A DNA stretch of 64,000 bases from Pegoplata infirma (Eukaryota > Arthropoda > Insecta > Diptera > Anthomyiidae), in NCBI GenBank assembly GCA_963921195.1, contig OY992537.1:130470694-130534693 (forward strand). The letters run 5' to 3'. The position numbers and the translations under genes are program-made. Shown piece after piece: positions 1 to 11,077 of the stretch. The first letter of the stretch is position 1. Each line of letters starts with the position of its first letter. The notes beneath the pieces were generated by a model. The model had not been told where the DNA came from. It saw only the letters and a program-made list of their open reading frames with translations, and did not search any database.

Positions 1-589
1 AGCCAAAAACAAATTTATTCTCATATGGAAAATCCAAAATTCGTAATTTTTTACCCATTTTTTAACCCAAAATCTCCGATGTGGTCAATGAGCCGAGACA
101 CCACAACCTTAGAATTGTTTCTTTTATATGAGGGTTTCTTCGTCCACTCTTTAAACACAGGTTTTTGTGGTCGTTTAAGAAGAATCTGAAGTTGGAATTT
201 TTAAATTCAAAATGGCGGATCCAACTTGGTGATATTTTTTTTTTTTTAAATATTTTTCTTAAGCGACTCAAAGAAGCAGTGCATGAAGAATTTTAAGCAA
301 ATTTGTAATATTTTTATACCATAATGAAATTCAAAACCGCCACTCGGCATTTAAAACCAAATATTTTTAAAAAATTTTCAAACACATACCAAATTCGGAA
401 AGAAGGGTGGCCCGGTTGACGAGAAAACCCTCATAAAAATTTTAACTTTCCAAGACGAAAATCGTGTTGGGGGGGCCCCTCGTGTTGGGTGTAGTTAAAA
501 ACAAATATTAATAGGCGAAGACAAACAAAATATTGGAAATTGTGCCCCCCCGTTTTCAAATTCCTGGATACGTAGCTGCCCATGGAGAA
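1..589. other. No gene recognised
   Basis: AT-rich sequence with homopolymer runs and a short G/C run near 469-480. The open frames are short and lack recognisable motifs. It lies upstream of the LOA-like remnant and may include its decayed 5' part, but I cannot show that. Confidence 0.5.
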
Positions 590-2631
590 GGTGAGCGGTC
601 TGATTCGGGAGTCTGAATCTATCAGACACTAGTTGGTAGTGTGCTGTGATACTAATGCACATCATTCGATATAGGGAAGTACAGGCACAAACGATAGAGG
701 GGAGTCACTTTTGGAGATTTTATTAAGCACTAACCTGTATATTTGTAACAGGGGTAGTGCACATAACTTTCGTTACAAGAAGGCGGCAAGAGGTTCTTGA
801 TGTAACACTTGTATCAGATACATTGTCTGACAGAATTGATGACTGGAGAGTTTTGGTAGAACATTCTTCTTAGATCATCGCCGGTTGAGGCAGTCTCTAA
901 AAATATAAAGAGACCAAACTGGGTGAAATTTAGAGAGACCTTTTCTGGGCTTTTGGATGAAGTACCCTTTTCTGAACTGCAAAGTTTGGCGAAAATTGAC
1001 TGTCTGGTTGACCATATAAGAAATGTTTGTAAAAGGTCCCTGGACGAGTCTTGCCCTCTACAAAGCCTATGGACAAAAAAAAACAGATTGATTGTTAAAT
1101 GAGTTGCAGACGAGCAGAGATTCCTGCAGAAAGCTCTTTAATAAGAAAAATCTTCAAGTGCGGATGAGTACTGGTCTGCATATAGGCTGCAACTTAAGAG
1201 TTATAAAAGGACAAAAAGAATTAACATATGTGATTCTTGGAAAAACTTCTGTGAAAACATAGAAAACGTTTCTGAGGCATCCAGGCTGTACAAAATTCTG
1301 GCCTCTTTCTCCTTGTGAAAAAAAAATTAAAAAATCGCTTCGGAAATATGAATATGCCAATATCTGGGCGAATAAAAGCTTCAGGTCCTATAAATCCCCT
1401 GGACCTGATGGTTTAATTCCGGCTGAGATGCAGCAAGTGTCGGACTATATAGCCCCTTGACTGTATAATCTCTATACAGCATGCATAAACTGGTGGTATA
1501 TTCTTTTAAAATGGAGGGATACCAGAGTCGTTTTTATCCCGAAGGCTGGGAAAAATTCACACATAGTTACGAAGTATTTCAGATCGATTAGCATGTCTTC
1601 TATTTTGTTAAAGACAATGGAACGAGTTATAGACTCATATTTGCGTAGAGTGATTGACCCGAGGTTGTTTTGACAAGCAACATGCATACAGCAAGGGTTA
1701 ATGGCTAAGAAAAGCTATAAGAGAGTCATTGGAAAAATAATGAGTTTTTGCCCTAAAGTCGTTCATTGGATCTATACAGCAGTGGTGCATCAATTCTGCT
1801 GTATGGAATCATTGTCTGGTGGCCTGCTTTAGAAACAAAAGCGAACTGTGTCTTTATCACGAAGGTACAGAGAATGGCGTCGATGTGCATCACTGGTGCT
1901 CTTCGTACAACACCTACGGCTGCATTAGAAATTCACCTGATACCATTGGACATATTGGGTAGGCAGTATGCGGCTACGTCGGCAATTCGACTTAATAGCA
2001 CACTGCAATGGAGGAGCAGCGATTTTGAAGAAGATATGGGGTGTGCTCCCTCTATGAGCCTTTTTGAGCGCCACCTTGCCACTATGATAACATCCAGGGA
2101 GTCTTGGATGAGGGGCATTCCGCACAGAGAAAACAGTTTAATTGTGACAGCCGAATATAGAGCCAACTGCATGGTTTAATTACAACAACCGAAATTTTCG
2201 GCAGACGGATCGAGGCTGCACGAGCAAGTGGGCTTTGGAGTCTATTCGGAAGAGCTTGGATTCAGCCTGGTTCGAAGATTGCTAGATTATTGCAGGGTTT
2301 ACCAGGCAGAGATGCCGGCAATAAAGGAAGTGGCTGACTTCCAAGGAATTGCATAGCCGATGAACTTGCAAGACTAGGAACTACATTACAGTTTCCAACA
2401 GAATTGGAATGTGTTGGTATTCCTCTAGAAACTTGCAAACAAAATCTACGGCTTTGTTCCGCGACGGAGACTAATCAGAGGTGGGCAAATGTATTGACGT
2501 GTAAGACAACACGACAGATTTGGCCTTCTCTTAATCAGAGGCGCACAAGTGAGCTGATATCGCTTCCAAGAGGAGAGATTTCGACAGTGGTTGCTGAAAT
2601 AACCGGACACTGTCTTTTAGGGAAGCACTCA
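590..2631 (+). pseudogene. LOA-like non-LTR retrotransposon remnant, part 1 (EN, RT fingers, RT end, RNase H)
   Basis: Broken reading frames give, in order, an endonuclease piece (about 640-870, with DTNAHH, NDRGESLLE and EVLDVTLVSD), RT fingers (about 1366-1700, with SPGPDGLIPAEM, WRDTRVVFIPKAG and RSISMSSILLKTMERVID), the RT C-terminus (about 1766-2170, with ILLYGIIVWWPALETKA and VQRMASMCITGALRTTPTA) and RNase H pieces (about 2200-2400). The RT palm with its YADD box is missing: the frame passes from the fingers near 1690 directly to the C-terminal region near 1760. Several stops and frameshifts make it inactive. An RNase H and a terminal zinc motif together fit the LOA clade better than R1, which lacks RNase H; the clade is inference. 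The element continues after a MITE at 3213. Confidence 0.8.
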
Positions 2632-3209
2632 CAAGGGAAGTCTCCCTGGTGTCACCCTCCGATCTTCATGAAATTTGGAAATGTTGTTAAGAACGAAAAT
2701 TAATTCGACACGTATTTTTTTTTTAGCGGCCCAAACGATTTGTATGGGGGAAATTGACCTTTTTCAGTTTTTTACGATTTACACCTATTTAAACAAAATT
2801 AATATAGGCATGTGTGGTATCAGATTAAAGGTATTAAAAATACCTATCTCGTGGTGCTAACGACGGGCCAGAGAAGTTATTTGTTTTTTCGACTTATTAA
2901 CGAAAATGTCCTAAAATTTTGGTATTTTACTCAATATGACGAAAATTTGTGTTTGGACACGTTCTTAGCACACATAGATAGGTTTTCCAAAGACCTTTCA
3001 TTTGGTATGTAACATGACTAGGTTTTTTGCATAATATAGGAGATAAATGAAAAAAACTGAAAAATGGCCTTGTCTTCTCCCCTCCTTTTTACCCCCTAAA
3101 TATGAATTTGGGACGCTAAAAAAAATACGTGTCCCTTTATTTTTTCTGCTCTACAAAATAAAACCAATTCCATAAAGATCCGCGGGAGACACTAGGGAGA
3201 CTTCCCTTG
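2632..3209. mobile_element. 578-bp MITE with CAAGGGAAGTC ends, copy 1
   Basis: Ends are inverted: CAAGGGAAGTCTCCC at the left and GGGAGACTTCCCTTG at the right. It is flanked by tca on both sides (2629-2631 and 3210-3212). Removing it restores the LOA reading frame (GKHS then DRLNVPSNDF). A second copy lies at 60333-60929 with tta flanks. A 3-bp TNA target duplication suggests PIF/Harbinger or CACTA ancestry, which I cannot decide. There is no transposase. Confidence 0.85.
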
Positions 3210-3212
3210 TCA

Positions 3213-3535
3213 GATCGGTTAAATGTGCCGTCAAATGACTTTTGCCGGATTTGCATGGATGAAGTGGAGTTGGGAACTATCGTACACTTCATCTGCCATT
3301 GTCCGGCACTTTTTGGTCAGAGACTTGCTTCACTAGGATCTAGGGAGCTGCACGATCTTTCTGAATTGTCAGATGTCAATATTCTATATATTAGGAGTTT
3401 CATAAGAAGCTCAAATTGGTTTAACGGCAGGGACCAGTAGGGAAACCTATTACAGTCCCGTGGTATCACATTGGATGTCGGAGTCTACATGTGCTGATGT
3501 AAAACGTCAGCAGCCACTTATAACATAACCTAACT
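3213..3535 (+). pseudogene. LOA-like retrotransposon remnant, part 2 (C-terminal zinc motif and 3' UTR)
   Basis: This continues the frame of the upstream LOA remnant past the MITE. The peptide has the conserved C-x2-C and H-x4-C-x-C arrangement (CRICMDEVEL then HFICHCPAL) found after RNase H in LOA/I-type elements, and ends at the tag near 3438. The 3' UTR holds a dyad (TGATGTAAAACGTCA, about 3494-3508) followed by a short tail of taacctaac repeats. The same dyad and tail close the second LOA copy near 16680 and a 40-bp insertion at 25850, so this is the element's 3' terminus. Confidence 0.8.
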
Positions 3536-3985
3536 CGTATGAGAGGGTAGAATGATCTGTTAACTCCTTCCAATCATTTTGTGTTCAGAGTTGGACATAC
3601 AAGATAATGGAACTGTTCGTCTTAAACTTGTTTTAGGCCAGAACCCATCCTTGTTTTTGTAACAAATTAAGAAGACTCACGAGCTCCGACCCTTCGGGGC
3701 AGGTGGACATCGCGAAATGGGCTTATAACATCCGTTATGGCACTATCTAGTGTGAGCAACGAAAATGTCGGGCTGGAGGCAGAAAGTTGGCAGCCCTAAC
3801 ACCAGCCCTGTATGCAGAAGTTAATCTCCCACTCATCCGAAATCAAATGATTAATAAGTCAGTATAAATGAAAACCAACGTACTCACGACTTTAGGCACG
3901 ACTTGGATTATGGATTGTTATTACTATGCTAGATATTGCGAAATTGGAAAAAGGCTTATGCGAGACAATGACCAATATGGAACAG
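3536..3985. other. No gene recognised
   Basis: Moderate GC content with no stable open frame. It may be 5' sequence of the RTE remnant that follows, but I see no motif to prove it. Confidence 0.4.
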
Positions 3986-3989
3986 AAAA

Positions 3990-4475
3990 TGAATTATCCC
4001 TTATTTACTATGGCAGACCGCCATTTTAATGTCGAAAAATTCCCATAAAGCACTAATTGAGTGTACACTATATGGCCATCGTATAATAGTGGATCGGTTT
4101 AGACCTCGAGCTCGTAATATTTCTTGTATTCAATGCAGCGCCAACTGATGCTGCAAACGACGATGATAAAAATGCTTTCTGCAGTTACATTTCGAAGGAT
4201 CTTGACAAAATCAGCATCGGAGACATCAAGATTGTTCTTGGAGACTTTAATGTTCAACTAGTGAGTGATAACATGGGAAGAAAGAGAGTCATGGGCAACC
4301 ATCGACTCATAAACAACGATTTACTGTTCGAAGAGATAGGGCCTACATAAAGTTACATGGGTGTCCCCTGACTACACCACTGAAAACCAAATAGAACACA
4401 TTGCGATCAGTTGCACGTGGCGTGGGTCTCTTCTTGACGTTCGCAGTGAGAAGTGTCCATCACTTGGTAGTTTGT
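3990..4475 (+). pseudogene. RTE-type non-LTR retrotransposon endonuclease fragment
   Basis: Three overlapping frames give consecutive pieces of an apurinic-like endonuclease of the RTE/BovB type: first SHKALIECTLYGHRIIVDRF, then APTDAANDDDKNAF and IGDIKIVLGDFNVQL with the catalytic GDFN motif, then VTWVSPDYTTENQIEHIAI. Two frameshifts and an in-frame stop separate them. Neither the reverse transcriptase nor a 3' tail follows, so this is a truncated dead fragment on +. The family is recognised by motif memory, not by a search. Confidence 0.75.
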
Positions 4476-4792
4476 CTTATACGTATTTAGATTGTAGCCG
4501 TTACACAAGACAATCAACAAAATAAAAAAGGTAAGGTAAACATGGAAAATTTATCAATACAACCCACTGCAACTCCATTTGTAAGTGAACTACCCCCAAA
4601 AGTGCTCAATTATTGGTTTTTTTTTGACTTTTTAATTGCGAATATGTCAAAACCGTTACGTGCTAGAAACATTTTAATGGCAAATTTTGAATCAGGAGAT
4701 CAAAATCTATAAGAAACAGTTGGATATTTCACTGGGAGGTTTTTGTTGTCAAACAGTGTAATTATTTAGCAATTACTCAAAAACAGGTTGTG
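4476..4792. other. No gene recognised
   Basis: AT-rich DNA between the RTE fragment and a CACTC-family fragment. No coding signal or terminal repeat was found. Confidence 0.4.
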
Positions 4793-5057
4793 AAATAGTT
4801 TGTAGAAATATGTCTTAAAAAGCAAAGAAATTTTTCATAGATTTGGGGATAGTTTCTTTGGCGGTAAAGATTTTTTCATATATTATGGAACTCTGTTTTA
4901 AGATACTTATGAAGTATTTATAAGTATATGAACTAAATTTTTTTTCCTCATAGTTAGGAAAATTAACTATTTTTTTACCAAAATTTTAGGAAAATTCAAG
5001 AACTTTTTATGCGAAAATTTTTTCCCAAACTTAAGTTAGGTCTTTTTCCAAGAGTGT
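4793..5057. repeat. Fragment of the CACT(N)AAAA element family
   Basis: The sequence, read in reverse complement, matches the left part of the element at 19944-22787, including the stretch with cctcatagttaggaaaatt and a terminal ctttttccaagagtg. Only one end is present, so this is a partial or degraded copy. Confidence 0.6.
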
Positions 5058-6019
5058 TGCAAAGTTTAGTTAAATACTGGTCGTTTTTCCTGAAAATGCA
5101 CTACTGCCACATCGCATTACATCACGTTCTGTGATGAAAGCAACAGGGAAGACCTCTACGGGAAGTTTTTTTCCACATACGGATTATACGACTGATAACG
5201 CATCAATATTGAAGCTGAAGTTAGAATTTGGGGGTTGAATTATTTAAAACACACCTACATTTTATTTTTTCTTTAGTTACTTGAGAAAAACAAATAATAA
5301 ATACTTCAAAAGAAGTCAATACAAATAAAATATAATCACAGGCAGACATGAATGTGTATTTAACATTTTTTTATTTGCATTACTTTTAAAGGGTTGATCA
5401 AAATCTAGTAAGTTATTTATAAAAACTATATAAAATCACCAAGAGTTATGAATTTTTAAACCAGAACTTATTGAAAGCATACATATAATGGAATGAGGTT
5501 GTACCTTTGTACCTAGTGAAATCGAATTCCATCCACAAATAACTGGGATGGTCACTATTGTTTAATGTTATTGTCAATACAGAAATATTTGTATAACATT
5601 CGACGAAACCATCAGTTCAGCGTTTTATCCATCAGACAGTGTCCGATTATTACTGCAAACGCCATTGAAATCTCTGTAATATGAAGTGAAAGTAAGTGCA
5701 CTTGTGCTATTTTTTACTTATATATTTTACTTATATTACACTCTTATGCAATTAGAACAGGGTCCAGCAATTAATTGATTAAATTTCAACAAAATGCGTA
5801 ATTTGTGCAATTTATTTAATTGGAATTGGATGAAATTTACCCAATTTAAAGTGGGAATCTGTTCTTCGTTTAATATGGTAGTTCATATCTGACGTTTAGT
5901 TAATCAGGTTGATTCATTTGTCCATTTTTGATTAGTCTCCATCAAAAAGTTGTAGTTTAAGCTTGTAGGTTTCATTCCAGTTTCGTAGCAAAATGTTATT
6001 CATTTTGGGTTTTTATATG
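5058..6019. other. No gene recognised
   Basis: AT-rich sequence without a significant reading frame or terminal inverted repeats. It could contain the decayed 5' end of the Jockey-like element that follows. Confidence 0.4.
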
Positions 6020-6852
6020 CCCTAATGTTGGAAGGATTAATTCTCTGAATGGATTTGACGCTCTTTCGGGCTCAGTTGAAGATTTTGAATAGTTATCCCG
6101 ACAGTGAGGGCTCTCTCATTCCAGCCACACAATACTAGAGGGTCAGTATGTAGAGTTGTTTGCCGCTCATAATCACCTCTCGCAGCTGGTTCACGAACCT
6201 ACAAGCATTTTGGGTATGGAAGGGAATGAAAGAAACACTCTTGACCTTTCCTTGACATCACAATCGCACCTCTGGGAAATTCAGATCATCACACCGTTTT
6301 TCCATCCATTTTATACTCCGATCTTCATAAAGCTTCTCAACCTGCTATAAAATGTTCTGTTTTTCTGTATAAAAGAGCTCGTGGGTCCGAAATTTTACCA
6401 GTCGTTTAACGTGATTATACTTGGAATAAAAAAATGCATCCCAAGGATGATCAAGGAAAAATTTTGGTTTAACCAGGCATGCAAAGTTGCTGTAAGAGCT
6501 AAGGAGGAAGCATTTAGGAATTAGCGCAATGATCACAACTCTACGACCGAAATGTTATGTAAGAAGGCTAGAACGGAGTGCGCTAAAATACTTAGGCGTG
6601 AGAAACTTATTTTTAAAAAACGTCTGCGTTTTAAGTTCTTGTCAGAAGAGTACAAAGATTTTCTGGACATTCGTTAAAAGGGTAAGGAATAACTGTAGCT
6701 CTTCCTTTCCAACTTTTCTAAAGGGTGCACGCGGGTGATCAGATAATAACTGAACCTGTTGATAAGGCCAACGTTTTCGCCAAACTCTTCTCCAAAAATT
6801 CTTCATCTTCGTGTAGCTTTCAACCACCACCTGTTATTGGTAGGGTTACTTC
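6020..6852 (+). pseudogene. Jockey-like retrotransposon, segment 1 (endonuclease to RT start)
   Basis: Reading frames give an endonuclease C-terminal piece (6140-6300: YVELFAAHNHLSQLV, then NTLDLSLTSQ) followed by a charged linker and KANVFAKLFSKNSS near 6760, typical of the stretch just before the RT in Jockey-clade elements. Stops and frameshifts interrupt it. The reading resumes at 8299 after a TA-flanked DNA element, so segments 1 to 4 (to 11935) are one retrotransposon on + split by later insertions. Confidence 0.75.
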
Positions 6853-7043
6853 TACAATAAAACCCGGTTATAACAAACTCCGAGGACCTAGAAAAAATAG
6901 TTCGTTATAAATGGGGGGTATTTTATATCAACCAAGTTTTATTTCCAAAAGTATAGATCTAACTTTGTTTTATTTAATGTTTTTTCGTAAATAAACTACT
7001 TTTTAAGAAGAATAGTACATGAAATTGTATTCGTGGGACGATA

Positions 7044-8162
7044 TAGTGTCCCTTATTTTGGAAATGTTGGAAATGTTAAGACGGTACCCGCTCATTTTTT
7101 TCCATTTGACTTATAAATAAATCAGGAAAAATTTTACGCCTCTACAACCAAGCCTTTTATACGCGACGGGGCCTTAAAGAGCGGGGCCTTAAAAATCAAT
7201 TTTCCATACAAATTTTTTTTTTTTTTATTTTTAACCTTATTGTTAAGCCGTTGGGGTCCTACGGTAAAAAAATTTTAAAAAATATTTTTTTTGACAAGCA
7301 ACGGTTTTAGTTGTTATGTTGTTTTTAATGATATATATTAAAAAAAATATTATTCATATCTGTGACATCTTTATCGTGTATCGAATAACATCAAAAATGT
7401 ATTTTTTACCCTTTTTTAGACCACGATAAAGATGTCACAGATACAAAAAATATTTTTTTATGAATATATATCATTTAAAGCCACATAGCAACTAAAACCT
7501 TTGCTTGTCAAAACTGAAAAAAAAAATTTTTTAATTTTTTCCTGTAGGACCCCTGCGGCACAGACTAATACAGACTCGACATAAGTGACAGGTGTCAAAA
7601 AAGTATTCTTTAACCATATGGTTAATATTATCAAATTATTCTACGAATTAGGTTAGAAAGAGAAAACTGATATAACGCGCCATAAGAAAAATGGATGCCA
7701 GATCGGTTTTTGTTGTCTCACTCACTCCTAAGTCGTAGAAAGTGTTGCCATGTTAGCGTAAAACGGACTAAAAACCGCTGTGTTTTCTCCTAAAATCGCG
7801 TAGTTTTTCCCCATTTTTTCTTGTAAAACTCTATTGTCGAGTCTGTATTTAGTCTGTGCCTGCGGCTCTAATTTTTTTTTTTTTTTCGAAAAAAAATTTT
7901 AGAGCTGAAAGCCTTATCCCACCAAAATCAAATTTTATGTCGTGAATAAGCTAACCAAGTAATATAATAATTAAAAATAAAAAAAAAAATAGTTTGGTTT
8001 GTATGGAAAAATGTTTTTTTAGGCCCCGCTCTTTAAGGCTCCGTCGGGTAGGGAAAGCGTGGTCGTAGGGGCGTAAAATTTTTCCTCAGTTATTTTTAAG
8101 TCAAAAGAAAAAAAATTAGCGGGTACCGTCCCAACATTTCCAAAATAAGAGACACTCTAGTA
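7044..8162. mobile_element. hAT-type fold-back element with 8-bp target duplication ggacgata
   Basis: The duplication ggacgata is present at 7036-7043 and 8163-8170. The ends are TAGTGTCCCTTATTTTGG at the left and a related inverted end with an extra few bases at the right. Subterminal arms repeat inverted blocks such as gccccgctctttaag and ggggcgtaaaatttttcct. A second, inner inverted repeat spans about 7244-7545, centred near 7395. No transposase is visible. Confidence 0.85.
7559..7868. mobile_element. 310-bp element with CACAGACTAA ends and 7-bp target duplication
   Basis: The termini CACAGACTAATACAGACTCG and its near-exact inverse (GTCTGTATTTAGTCTGTG) are flanked on both sides by cctgcgg (7552-7558 and 7869-7875). 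It is nested within the hAT at 7044. A 7-bp duplication is unusual for hAT (8 bp), so the superfamily is unclear. There is no coding capacity. Confidence 0.75.
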
Positions 8163-8298
8163 GGACGATAATAAGCAGTTCGTTTTAACCGAGTACTCGT
8201 TATAACCGAGTTCGTTATAAAAGAAGTATTTTATGTGACAATTGATGCCAAAACGTCGAGGCTTTAGAATTTGTTCGTTATAACCGATTTTGACTGTA

Positions 8299-8800
8299 TA
8301 TGCCGCAAATATTCTGTAGGACTCGGGTTGTTAAAGTGGTTCTTCCACAGCTGAACGTGAACTAATCCCCTAAAGATGTGTTCTCCTCGCTAGTTAATCC
8401 GCTGCGCAATCTTTTTAACCTCGCATATCGTTCAGGTATTCTTTTAAACAAATTTCCAAGCAGGGTGTGGCCACGTTAACTACCGTCCGATTGCAATTTG
8501 TTTAACGCTCTCTGGAATTATGATAAATTTCCATTTAGTTAACTATTTAGAATCATATATACGTTTGAGTGATCGATTTGATTCTATAGCTTCCATAAAA
8601 ATCGTTCAACGGGGGAACTGATAGGCTTTGCTTCCGAAAGATGGAACCAATCTATACACCGCCTTACAAGTAGTGAGAGCAAGGTTATCGCTTTGGACAT
8701 TTCAATAGCGTTCGATCGAGTTTGACATTGCGCACTTGTGTCAAAGCTTATTTCCTTGATGTTGGATATAATTTCGCTCTTTTTATATCTAGTTTCCTCA
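8299..8800 (+). pseudogene. Jockey-like retrotransposon, segment 2 (RT N-terminal half)
   Basis: Frames give SSLVNPLRNLFNLAYRSGIL, NYRPIAICLTLSGI and, further on, KVIALDISIAFDRV, which is the first catalytic aspartate region of the RT (D-x3-AFDRV). Frameshifts are frequent. The segment stops at gtaaacac, the target duplication of the hAT inserted at 8809, and resumes after it at 10201. Confidence 0.8.
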
Positions 8801-8808
8801 GTAAACAC

Positions 8809-10200
8809 TAGAGTTGTCAGTCGATTAAGAATAATTCGATTAATCGATCAAACAAAACCCAACTCTTGTACGAATAATTCAAAAATGACGATTTTCGAAT
8901 AACGAATAAATCGATTAATTAATGTCGATTAATCGAATAATTTTTTTAATTAAAAAATTAAATCAATGCTTAGAATTTGATTTATTCTCATAAATTTTGA
9001 AAGATTTTATACAAAATGTAGGAAAGTTAAAATATATTGTAGCCAAAGCACTGGGTAGCACATTCATTATAGAATTAGAGGGAGTTATCAAGTTTTTAAT
9101 AAATAATTTAGAAAAAATTAATAATTCTTTTGCATCAGACTTACTAAGGGCGGATTACTCAATGAAAAGTTAGCTGCTAACTGCCGATTTAACGGAGCCT
9201 TATGTCAAAATTTGTATGAAAAAGTTAAATTTAACAGAGAGTTATTTTATAACGGAGCATCGAGTAATCCAGCCTAAAACGTATTAAAATAAGAATTAAT
9301 GAGAGACGTATAAAAGTGTTCAAAAAGTTAATAATTTTTCTAAATTCTGGAAATTTTCCGAGCAATGAAAGTTTCTTAAAATATTCTCCAAAAAGCGAAC
9401 AAAAGAATATGCAAATGAATTATACTCCAGATTATTTTATGTTAAAAGTAATCACAATAATTCAGATAAAAGTATTGAAATAGAGGAAGTAATTAGTAAT
9501 GAAAATAATAATCTTTTATGCGAGTTAAATAATTCAATTCAAAGTATTAAAAATTCAGAAAATAAAAATGACTTCAGCGATATCTCAGACGATATCGTAT
9601 ATTTGGAAAATCTGAAAAAAGAACAGGAAAAATTGATAAACTTTTTTATGCTCTTCTAACTATATCACTTCAACAATTAGCGAAAGAGTGTTTTCAAAAT
9701 CTAATTTAATAAAAACAAAAACCAAAATTCGTTTGAAAGCAAAAAAATTGAGTCAACTTTTATTTTTAAAAGATTATTTCTTAAGAACAACTTAAATTGT
9801 CTTATTTGACAAAATTTAAAATCATTTATGATATATTTCGTCTGAATACTTCAAATAATAATTTGAATTATTTCTCAACAAGTATTAAAATCAACATCCA
9901 TTAATTAAAAGTGATCTCAGTTATTCAATTTTTAAGTTTTTTTTAACTTTTAACTATTTTATTTTTAAGTTTTGTATGCATTTTTTCGTTAATAAAAATT
10001 TTAACTTTCTTATTTTAAGATTTTTTATATGAATTGTTTATTTTATTATTAGTAAAAATATATTTTAAAATAATTTTTTTATTCGTTATTCTCTTCGATT
10101 AATCGAATAAATTTTGATCTTTAATCGTTTGATCGAACGAGGAAAAACAATTATTTGAATTATTCGAACAAAGTCGAAAGTCGAATAATTGACAACTCTA
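8809..10200 (+). mobile_element. hAT element with decayed transposase C-terminus, TSD gtaaacac
   Basis: Terminal repeats TAGAGTTGTCAG and CTGACAACTCTA-like inverse are flanked by gtaaacac at 8801-8808 and 10201-10208. From about 9395 to 9795 the + strand encodes a transposase tail: KEYANELYSRLFYV, an acidic linker, then, after a frameshift near 9655, the dimerisation motif ISERVFSKSNLIKTKT and KLSQLLFLKDYF typical of hATC. Subterminal regions are rich in cgattaatcg motifs. A small MITE is nested at 9149. It interrupts the Jockey-like RT. Confidence 0.88.
9149..9277. mobile_element. Small MITE with AGGGCGGATT ends
   Basis: It begins agggcggattactcaatg and ends with a partly inverse cgagtaatccagcct. 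A homologous copy lies at 17104-17235 with the same interior (atgtcaaaatttgtat). At about 129 bp it has no coding capacity. The target duplication was not resolved. Confidence 0.6.
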
Positions 10201-10208
10201 GTAAACAC

Positions 10209-10301
10209 ACTATACGTGTTGTAATATATGGGGTTTTCTCCAGGGGTCATATATTAAGTGCAGGGGCACCGCAAGGTTCCGTACTATCTCCATCTCAATT
10301 T
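10209..10301 (+). pseudogene. Jockey-like retrotransposon, segment 3 (RT block GAPQGSVLSP)
   Basis: This short stretch encodes IRVVIYGVFSRGHILS followed by AGAPQGSVLSPSQF, the conserved RT block just before the catalytic F/YADD box. It sits directly between the right target duplication of the hAT at 8809 and a HINE insertion, and its frame is continued in meaning by the FADDS segment at 11078. Confidence 0.85.
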
Positions 10302-11077
10302 TTATACCCTACACCAATCTGTGGTACAGGGTATAGTGAGTTTGTGCTGATGTTTGAACATTGGTGTTAGACCTACCTTCAAGTATACCGATTGACTCAG
10401 GATTACTTTTTGTCCGTCTGTCCATCTATTGGTTTTAGCACGATACAGGTCGCAATTTTGAATCAATTAACTTGAAATTTGAAACTTAAGCATCTTTTGG
10501 TTCAAGGACAAAGCCTATTGAAATTGGAAAAAAATCGGTCCATGTGAAGACCTAGCCCCCATACAAACGCCCTTTCAATTTGACTTAAATGACTCCAATA
10601 ACCGTGTTATAGTAGATATCGTTCTGAACTTTGGCAGGTAATCTTTTTTGTATGCACAAATCACTATTCCATATTTTGAAGGAATCGGATTAGTCCTTCT
10701 TGTAGTTCCCAATTGGAACCTCCCCATACAAAAAACCCTCCCAATATTTACATTTAAATGCAAAATATTCGATTAAAATTTTATTTGTAGGTGTTAAACA
10801 TTAAATTTGGTAACCTAATAAAATCTGAATATTATTAGACCATTTGTGGACTTAGTCTCCCATATGAAAATTTCGATCGATATTCTGTTAAATCGGGCTA
10901 TTGGCATCAAAAATAAACCAATTCCACTAAAATTTGGTCTGTGTGTGTTTTCTACACAAATTAAAGATCTAACAAAAGATAGAACCAATCGGTCCATGTT
11001 TGAACTTGGGACCCATTTTCCGAAAAACACTGTTGTAGGGTATCATATGGTCGGTCTTGACCGACTATAACTTCCTT
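10302..11077 (+). mobile_element. HINE/mini-me-like element (family B), complete
   Basis: It starts with tataccctacacc and an inverted ggtacagggtat, carries the GTCY core (tgtccgtctgtccatct, about 10408), and ends with gtagggtatcatatgg and a hairpin (ggtcggtcttgaccgac) before the tail. A second full copy lies at 31280-32110 and a broken one at 23363-25855. The structure (subterminal inverted repeats, GTCY microsatellite, 3' hairpin, T-rich target) fits helentron-derived DINE-1-type elements, which are non-coding. Confidence 0.75.

Larger units (their letters stand above)
6855..8296. mobile_element. pogo/Tigger-like Tc1-mariner element, TA-flanked
   Basis: The ends are inverted and imperfect: left CAATAAAACCCGGTTATAAC, right (reverse complement) CAGTCAAAATCGGTTATAAC. 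TA lies at each outer side (6853-6854 and 8297-8298). It interrupts the Jockey-like RT. The only sequence that is its own is about 6855-7043 and 8163-8296; the rest is a later hAT insertion. No transposase remains. The pogo-like assignment comes from the GGTTATAAC terminal motif and TA target. Confidence 0.7.
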
